Of a DNA stretch of 7,959 nt, positions 1 to 5,215 are shown piece after piece. Within the stretch, counting starts at the first letter, position 1. The number at the start of each line of letters is the position of its first letter. The notes beneath the pieces are model-generated. The model was not told the origin of the DNA. It saw only the letters and a list, made by a program, of their open reading frames with translations, and searched no databases. A program made the position numbers and the translations under genes. This stretch comes from Opitutia bacterium (GTDB taxonomy: Bacteria; Verrucomicrobiota; Verrucomicrobiia; Opitutales; UBA953): positions 1 to 7,959 of the forward strand of contig CANHRV010000041.1 of NCBI GenBank assembly GCA_947463395.1. Reading direction: 5' to 3'.

Positions 1-2
1 GT

Positions 3-2300
3 ACAGCCACACGAATCGAGGGTTCAGACCTTGCGGCAGTTGCTGAAGAAACCATCAGTCGTCACCGCCTCGCTTTCCCCGATCGCGTCGAGCACCCCCA
101 AACACTTGAAGTGGGTGGAGATTATCAATGGCGCAATGAAGGCGAAGGTCACCTCTTCAGCCCTCAAGTCATTCACTCCTTACAAAAGGCAGTGCGCACG
201 GGTAATTACGAAACCTTCAAGACCTATTCTAATCTGGTAAATCAACAGATGCAGCAAATCTTCACGCTGCGTGGATTGCTTGAGCTCAAACCTCAGAAAT
301 CGATCCCCATTGAAGAGGTTGAAAGCATCGAAAACATTCTCAAGCGCTTCAAATCAGGTGCGATGAGCTATGGCTCGATTTCGAAAGAAGCTCACGAAAG
401 TCTCGCTATCGCCATGAACCGTATCGGTGGAAAATCGAATACCGGTGAAGGTGGCGAAGACCCCGAACGCTTTACTTGGACGAATGAACGTGGCGACTCC
501 AAGAACTCGGCTATCAAACAAGTCGCCTCTGGCCGATTTGGTGTAACTAGCCTCTACCTCACCCAAGCGCGTGAGCTCCAAATCAAAATGGCTCAAGGCG
601 CTAAGCCTGGTGAAGGTGGACAATTACCTGGTGGTAAAGTCTACCCTTGGATTGCCAAAGTTCGTCACTCCACCCCTGGCGTTGGACTCATCTCTCCTCC
701 CCCTCACCACGACATTTATTCCATCGAAGACCTCTCGGAATTGATTCATGACCTGAAGAATTCCAATCGCGCTGCTCGCGTTAGTGTGAAATTGGTTTCT
801 GAAGTCGGTGTCGGAACCATCGCCGCTGGTGTAGCCAAAGCTCACGCCGACGTGGTTCTCATTTCTGGTTTCGATGGTGGCACGGGAGCTTCTCCTCAAA
901 CCTCCATCAAACACGCTGGCTTACCTTGGGAACTCGGTCTCGCCGAAACCCACCAAACCCTCCTGCTCAACAACCTGCGTTCTCGCATCGTCGTTGAGAC
1001 CGATGGTCAATTAAAGACTGGTCGTGATGTCGTTATCGCTGCCTTGCTGGGAGCTGAAGAATTTGGTTTTGCGACCGCTCCGCTCGTCTCTCTGGGCTGT
1101 ATCATGATGCGCGTTTGCCACCTGAATACTTGCCCCGTCGGTGTTGCCACTCAAGACCCCGAGTTGCGCAAGAACTTCACGGGTGATCCTGAGCATGCCG
1201 TAAACTTCATGCGCTTTATCGCTCAAGAAGTTCGCGAACTCATGGCTCAACTTGGATTCCGTAAACTCACTGACATGGTGGGTCGCACCGACATCCTCGA
1301 GCCTCGTCACGCGGTCGCTCACTGGAAAGCGAAAGGTATCGACCTCTCGAAGTTACTCTATTCACCCAAAGTGGGACCTGAAGTCGGACGTTATTGCACG
1401 GAAGTACAAGACCACGGACTCGAGAAATCTCTCGACCTCACCGAAATTCTTCCAAAGTGCAAAGACGCCATCGAAAAAGGTCAAAAGGTTTCTCTCACCT
1501 TGCCCATCAAGAACACTCACCGCGTGGTTGGTACTATCTTGGGCAATGAAATCACCAAGAAGCACTGGCAAGGACTGCCCGAGGGCACAATCCAACTCAA
1601 CTTCAAGGGAAGTGCTGGTCAAAGCTTGGGAGCTTTCGTACCTCCAGGCGTGACCATCACCCTCGAGGGCGACGCTAATGACTACGTTGGTAAAGGCCTC
1701 TCTGGTGGTAAGATTATCATCAAACCCGATGAAAAGGCGACCTTCGCTGCTGAAGAAAATATTATCGCTGGCAACGTGGCTCTTTACGGAGCGACCTCGG
1801 GCGAAGTCTTCATCCGCGGTGTTGCTGGTGAACGCTTTGCTGTTCGCAATTCAGGCGTTACCGCTGTCGTCGAAGGCGTGGGTGACCACGGCTGCGAATA
1901 CATGACAGGTGGACGCATCGTCGTTCTCGGTGAAACTGGCCGTAATTTTGCCGCTGGCATGAGTGGCGGTGTGGCCTATGTCCTCGATGAAAAAGGTGAC
2001 TTTGCTAAACACTGCAACACTCAGATGGTTGGCTTGGAAAAAGTGGAATCTCAAGACGTCGAGTCCTTAAAAGAACTCATTCAACGTCATGCTCAACTAA
2101 CGGGATCCCAAAAAGCCGCTCGCGTCTTAGCCGACTGGAATTCTCTCTTGCCGAAATTCGTCAAGGTGATGCCCAAGGACTACAAGCGCGTCCTGCAAGC
2201 CATCGCTGCTGCTGAAGCCAAAGGTCTCAGTGGCGACGCGGCACTTAACGAAGCCTTCGAAATCAATGCCCGCGACGTTGCTCGCGTTGGCGGAGGTTAA
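3..2300 (+). CDS. gltB: Glutamate synthase large (alpha) subunit, C-terminal half; 5' end outside window
   Basis: This is the C-terminal 765 residues of the GltB subunit, which converts 2-oxoglutarate plus glutamine-derived ammonia to glutamate in the cytoplasm. The frame is open to the left edge, and its first residues already read as GltB, so the GTG at 111 is not a real start. GltB is usually about 1,500 residues; the N-terminal glutaminase and most of the central domain are outside. Visible parts, in order: the end of the central domain (to about 290); the FMN/2-oxoglutarate barrel, beginning near SGAMSYGSIS (about 351) and including GEGGQLPGGK (about 610) and GFDGGTGASP (about 870); the [3Fe-4S] motif C-x5-C-x4-C with cysteine codons at 1098, 1116 and 1131; then the glycine-rich GXGXG beta-helix (about 1600-2000). 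The C-terminal tail, with VMPKDYKRVL, is normal for the family. No frameshift is seen. It is followed directly by gltD, its partner subunit. Confidence 0.97.
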   Translation, partial: TATRIEGSDLAAVAEETISRHRLAFPDRVEHPQTLEVGGDYQWRNEGEGHLFSPQVIHSLQKAVRTGNYETFKTYSNLVNQQMQQIFTLRGLLELKPQKSIPIEEVESIENILKRFKSGAMSYGSISKEAHESLAIAMNRIGGKSNTGEGGEDPERFTWTNERGDSKNSAIKQVASGRFGVTSLYLTQARELQIKMAQGAKPGEGGQLPGGKVYPWIAKVRHSTPGVGLISPPPHHDIYSIEDLSELIHDLKNSNRAARVSVKLVSEVGVGTIAAGVAKAHADVVLISGFDGGTGASPQTSIKHAGLPWELGLAETHQTLLLNNLRSRIVVETDGQLKTGRDVVIAALLGAEEFGFATAPLVSLGCIMMRVCHLNTCPVGVATQDPELRKNFTGDPEHAVNFMRFIAQEVRELMAQLGFRKLTDMVGRTDILEPRHAVAHWKAKGIDLSKLLYSPKVGPEVGRYCTEVQDHGLEKSLDLTEILPKCKDAIEKGQKVSLTLPIKNTHRVVGTILGNEITKKHWQGLPEGTIQLNFKGSAGQSLGAFVPPGVTITLEGDANDYVGKGLSGGKIIIKPDEKATFAAEENIIAGNVALYGATSGEVFIRGVAGERFAVRNSGVTAVVEGVGDHGCEYMTGGRIVVLGETGRNFAAGMSGGVAYVLDEKGDFAKHCNTQMVGLEKVESQDVESLKELIQRHAQLTGSQKAARVLADWNSLLPKFVKVMPKDYKRVLQAIAAAEAKGLSGDAALNEAFEINARDVARVGGG

Positions 2301-2336
2301 TTCATCAGCTCTTCATAAAACAAAACGTTTTTAAAT

Positions 2337-3821
2337 ATGGGAAAACCAACTGGATTTGTTGAATATCAACGCGAGTTACCTCCCGATCGCGATGCGATTA
2401 CTCGTATTGGCGATTGGAAGGAAATTCATCACCACCATTCCGATGAAAAACTGCGCAAGCAGGGAGCACGTTGCATGGATTGCGGCGTCCCCTTCTGCCA
2501 TACCGGAAAGTTAATCAGCGGCATGGCCAGTGGCTGCCCGATTAACAACCTCATTCCTGAATGGAATGACTTAGTTTATCGTGGTCTCTGGCGCGAAGCC
2601 TTGGATCGTTTGCACAAAACGAACAACTTCCCCGAGTTCACGGGTCGCGTTTGCCCAGCTCCTTGCGAAGGCTCCTGCGTCTTGGGCATCAACAACCCCC
2701 CTGTAACCATCAAGAATATCGAAGTCTCGATTATCGATAAAGGATGGGAAAATGGTTGGGTAATTCCTCGCCCTCCTGCCAAACGCACCGGCAAAAAAGT
2801 GGCTGTAATCGGTTCGGGCCCTGCCGGACTCAGTGCCGCGGCACAGTTAAATCACGCTGGACACAACGTTACTGTTTTCGAACGCGCTGATCGTCCTGGT
2901 GGACTCTTAATGTACGGTATTCCCAATATGAAGCTGGATAAGAAAGAAGTCGTACTTCGTCGTATCCGCCTCTTGGAAGATGAAGGCGTAACCTTCAAAT
3001 GCGGTGTCAATGTGGGCGTCGATATTACGGCGGAAAAACTCCGTAAGGATTTTGATGCAATCGTTATTTGCACTGGTGCAACGAAACCTCGCGATCTGCC
3101 TATTCCCGGTCGCGAAGGCAAAGGCATCCATTTCGCGATGGATTTCCTTTCCGCCAATACCAAGACCATTCTTGATGACGCTAAAGCCCCCAATTACATC
3201 AGCGCCAAAGGTAAAGACGTGGTGATTATCGGTGGTGGTGATACGGGAACAGATTGCGTTGGCACTTCGCTTCGTCACGGATGCAAGTCGGTGACTCAGG
3301 TAGAAATCATGCCTAAGCCCGCTTTGACCCGTCAAAAAGACAATCCTTGGCCCGAATGGCCCAAGACTTACAAAGTCGATTACGGACAAGAAGAAGCGGC
3401 TGCTAAATTCGGTGCCGATCCCCGCGTTTACGTAACCACCGCTACGAAGTTTGAAAACGACGAACAAGGTAATGTGAAAGCGGTTCACACCGTTCAAGTG
3501 GAATGGAAGAAAAACGAGAAAGGTCAGTTCGTTCCTCAAAACGTTCCTGGTACGGAAAATGTTATGCCAGCTCAACTCGTCTTACTGGCAATGGGCTTCC
3601 TTGGACCCGAGCAACCTCTTCTGGACGCCTTGAATGTCGAGCGCGATGCTCGTACAAACATTAAAGCGGAACACGAAAAGTATACGACCAGCTTGCCCGG
3701 CGTCTTCGCTGCAGGCGACTGTCGTCGTGGACAAAGTCTCGTGGTCTGGGCCTTCAATGAAGGCCGCGGTGCCGCTCGCGAATGCGATCGCTACCTGATG
3801 GGTGTGACGGAGCTTCCGTAA
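2337..3821 (+). CDS. gltD: Glutamate synthase small (beta) subunit, NAD(P)H-dependent
   Basis: This complete 494-residue protein matches the usual GltD length. It oxidises NAD(P)H on FAD and passes electrons through iron-sulfur clusters to the FMN of GltB. The N-terminal cluster domain has Cys46, 49, 54 and 67 (CMDCGVPFC and GCP) and Cys106, 110 and 114 (VCPAPCEGSC). The FAD-binding Rossmann motif VIGSGPAGLSAA is at about 157-168, with the ribose-binding acidic residue at Glu182. The NAD(P)H motif IIGGGDTGTDC is at about 297-307, and the C-terminal flavin motif AAGDCRRGQSLVVWA at about 458-472. The start is fixed because an in-frame TAA at 2316 lies upstream and no other start codon falls between. 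No Shine-Dalgarno sequence precedes the ATG; the leader is A/T-rich. It lies 36 bases after gltB and is almost certainly co-transcribed with it. A four-histidine run at residues 31-34 is unusual but lies outside the cluster motifs. NADPH preference is expected for bacteria but not proven here. Confidence 0.97.
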   Translation: MGKPTGFVEYQRELPPDRDAITRIGDWKEIHHHHSDEKLRKQGARCMDCGVPFCHTGKLISGMASGCPINNLIPEWNDLVYRGLWREALDRLHKTNNFPEFTGRVCPAPCEGSCVLGINNPPVTIKNIEVSIIDKGWENGWVIPRPPAKRTGKKVAVIGSGPAGLSAAAQLNHAGHNVTVFERADRPGGLLMYGIPNMKLDKKEVVLRRIRLLEDEGVTFKCGVNVGVDITAEKLRKDFDAIVICTGATKPRDLPIPGREGKGIHFAMDFLSANTKTILDDAKAPNYISAKGKDVVIIGGGDTGTDCVGTSLRHGCKSVTQVEIMPKPALTRQKDNPWPEWPKTYKVDYGQEEAAAKFGADPRVYVTTATKFENDEQGNVKAVHTVQVEWKKNEKGQFVPQNVPGTENVMPAQLVLLAMGFLGPEQPLLDALNVERDARTNIKAEHEKYTTSLPGVFAAGDCRRGQSLVVWAFNEGRGAARECDRYLMGVTELP

Positions 3822-3841
3822 TCAGCTAACCACCTCTACTC

Positions 3842-3877
3842 AAGAGCCCGATTCAGCCGAATCGGGCTCTTTGTTTG
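3842..3877 (+). terminator. Intrinsic terminator of the gltBD operon
   Basis: A perfect 13-base-pair stem pairs 3842-3854 (AAGAGCCCGATTC) with 3859-3871 (GAATCGGGCTCTT) around the four-base loop AGCC. The T-rich run TTTGTTTG overlaps and follows its 3' side. It begins 20 bases after the gltD stop codon. The T-tract is on the plus-strand side only; the minus-strand exit has no comparable T-run, so it looks one-directional. It separates gltBD from the downstream phosphatase, which therefore needs its own promoter or read-through. Confidence 0.9.
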
Positions 3878-3927
3878 GGATGGGACACTATTAATCATTG
3901 GATTGCCCAAATCGGTTGGCTTGGTTT

Positions 3928-3931
3928 AGGT
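3928..3931 (+). promoter_or_regulatory. Possible Shine-Dalgarno sequence favouring the GTG start of the phosphatase
   Basis: AGGT at 3928-3931 matches four bases of the consensus AGGAGGT and sits six bases before the GTG at 3938. It is short and could occur by chance. It matters only because it supports GTG 3938 over the upstream TTG at 3875, which lies inside the T-tract of the gltD terminator. Confidence 0.35.
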
Positions 3932-3937
3932 AATGTC

Positions 3938-4693
3938 GTGGCTCCTCCTTCCCTCGACTCTCTCAAAGAAATCGCCCTGAGCACCTCCCATGCGGCAGGG
4001 GATCTTTTAGAACAGGGTGCCTCACGAACCATTAACGCCGAAACGGATGATGATGTTAAAATGCAAGCAGACGTGGATTCGGAGAACCTCGTTCGCGAAC
4101 GACTCAAATCAACGGGGCTTCCGGTTATCGGAGAAGAACTCGGGGGCGACTCTGCTCTTTTCGAAAGCCAAGAGCTCTACTGGGTGGTCGATCCGTTAGA
4201 CGGAACCTATAACTACCTTCGGCATCAACCCTGCACCTGCGTTTCCCTCGGTCTAATGCAGGGGAAAAATCCTGTCTTGGGAGTTATCTATCAATTTACA
4301 GCTAAAAAAACCTGTCTCGGTATCCCTGGAGAAGGCACTTTTATTAACGGTAAAAAAATAAAACCTGCTTGGGCAACGAAGACAGCGGATGCCTGCATCA
4401 TGACTGGCTTCCCGGCGGCAGCAGATAAAACAGGTCCAGCGATGGAAATTTTTCTGCGTGAAGTTTCGCGCTACAAAAAGATTCGCATGATTGGATCAGC
4501 TGCTCTGGCTCTAGCCTACGTGGGCGAAGGCGTAGCCGACACTTATTATGAGTCAGCCACCAACCTTTGGGATGTCGCAGCGGGTCTCGCCATCATCAAA
4601 GCATCGGGTGGCTACTATCGCCTAATTCCGACCGGCAAGAAGCCCTTGAACTTCGATTTATGGGCCTCAGCACGCGAGGAGTGGACACGTTAA
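3938..4693 (+). CDS. Inositol monophosphatase family phosphatase
   Basis: This is a 251-residue cytoplasmic, metal-dependent phosphomonoesterase of the SuhB/HisN/CysQ superfamily, close to the family's usual 250-270. Numbered from GTG 3938, the metal-binding residues are visible: Glu66 in the GEE motif, Asp85 and Asp88 in DPLDGTYNY, and Asp212 in WDVAAG. The GTG start is chosen because the family's first helix begins a few residues later (LDSLKEIALS). The frame stays open to a TTG at 3875, adding 21 residues (start MGWDTINHW) that do not resemble the family and would begin inside the terminator. The usual VT in the D-x-VT-x-x-D element is replaced (DVKMQAD), though its final Asp is kept. Substrate cannot be set from sequence: inositol phosphate, histidinol phosphate and 3',5'-bisphosphonucleotide are all possible, and there are no his or cys neighbours. 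No convincing promoter was found. It lies 49 bases upstream of the membrane-protein gene on the same strand. Confidence 0.88.
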   Translation: MAPPSLDSLKEIALSTSHAAGDLLEQGASRTINAETDDDVKMQADVDSENLVRERLKSTGLPVIGEELGGDSALFESQELYWVVDPLDGTYNYLRHQPCTCVSLGLMQGKNPVLGVIYQFTAKKTCLGIPGEGTFINGKKIKPAWATKTADACIMTGFPAAADKTGPAMEIFLREVSRYKKIRMIGSAALALAYVGEGVADTYYESATNLWDVAAGLAIIKASGGYYRLIPTGKKPLNFDLWASAREEWTR

Positions 4694-4742
4694 ATAAACC
4701 TTCGCCGTCGACATTACCCAAAAGATTTCTTATACCAACCAC

Positions 4743-5213
4743 ATGATTTCCAATCCTGTCTCCTCCCTATCTTTTGAAGGTAGCGCGAAACATTACGCGG
4801 AATCGATTCTCGGTCAAAATTACGGTGGTGGAAAAGAATTAGGTTTTTGGCTAGCGGTGGCGATGGTGGTCATCTACGTACCCCTGCTCGGCCGTTTGGC
4901 AGCCAAACACTTCTTTGGCAAAGACGGTAGCCTCGTCAGTATTGGACTCACCGGCATCGTATCCATTGCCCTCACTTTTGCGACCATTTGCATGGCAGAA
5001 ACCAGCCTTTCCACCTTCGTCCCTCCTGCCATCGAAACCTTGGTGATTTCACTCTGCACTGGCACCGTGGTACTCCTCGTGGCCAGTGCCGCTGGACAGG
5101 TCTTAAGCATGTCATTCGGCCCCTCTCTTGGCCTGCAATTGATTTTTTGGAATATCGTCTTCCTCGCTAACTTAGCGACCAAGTTCCTCACCGATTTCTG
5201 GAAACATTTCTGA
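4743..5213 (+). CDS. Small membrane protein of unknown function, four predicted helices
   Basis: I do not recognise this 156-residue protein. Four hydrophobic segments, by eye, are at about 33-54 (LGFWLAVAMVVIYVPLLG), 63-84, 96-118 and 127-149, so it is probably an inner-membrane protein. The 32-residue N-terminal stretch is polar, contains a GGG run, and has no signal-peptide pattern. A basic loop (R51, K55, H56, K60) between the first two helices suggests that loop is cytoplasmic; the basic C-terminal tail DFWKHF makes overall topology ambiguous. There are no obvious catalytic motifs and few cysteines. The ATG has no Shine-Dalgarno sequence before it, and no other good start exists upstream. 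Coding potential is supported by the sustained hydrophobic periodicity and a snug fit between its neighbours. It may be co-transcribed with the phosphatase, 49 bases away with no terminator seen between. Its stop is two bases from the convergent ppc stop. Confidence 0.75.
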   Translation: MISNPVSSLSFEGSAKHYAESILGQNYGGGKELGFWLAVAMVVIYVPLLGRLAAKHFFGKDGSLVSIGLTGIVSIALTFATICMAETSLSTFVPPAIETLVISLCTGTVVLLVASAAGQVLSMSFGPSLGLQLIFWNIVFLANLATKFLTDFWKHF

Positions 5214-5215
5214 GT

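Noticed and set aside
2292..2297. GGAGGT, a near-perfect Shine-Dalgarno match, just before the gltB stop
   Set aside because: It is about 40 bases from the gltD ATG, too far for normal use, and simply encodes the terminal glycines of GltB. No in-frame start lies at the right distance.
2322..2331. Palindrome AAAACGTTTT in the gltB-gltD gap as an operator or attenuator
   Set aside because: It is short and A/T-rich, likely by chance in an A/T-rich leader, with no second copy in the window.
2427..2438. Four consecutive histidines in GltD (residues 31-34) as an added metal site
   Set aside because: The stretch lies in a variable part of the N-terminus before the cluster cysteines; four residues alone do not support a metal-binding claim.
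2907..3575. A 222-codon open frame on the minus strand opposite gltD
   Set aside because: It is antisense to a fully conserved GltD coding region, resembles no family I know, and is explained by codon bias of the real gene. Similar shadow frames opposite gltB and ppc were dropped for the same reason.
3872..3937. A sigma-70 promoter for the phosphatase (TATTAA at 3889-3894 as a -10 box)
   Set aside because: No acceptable -35 box sits at 16-18 bases upstream; that position falls inside the terminator stem. The match is too weak to annotate.
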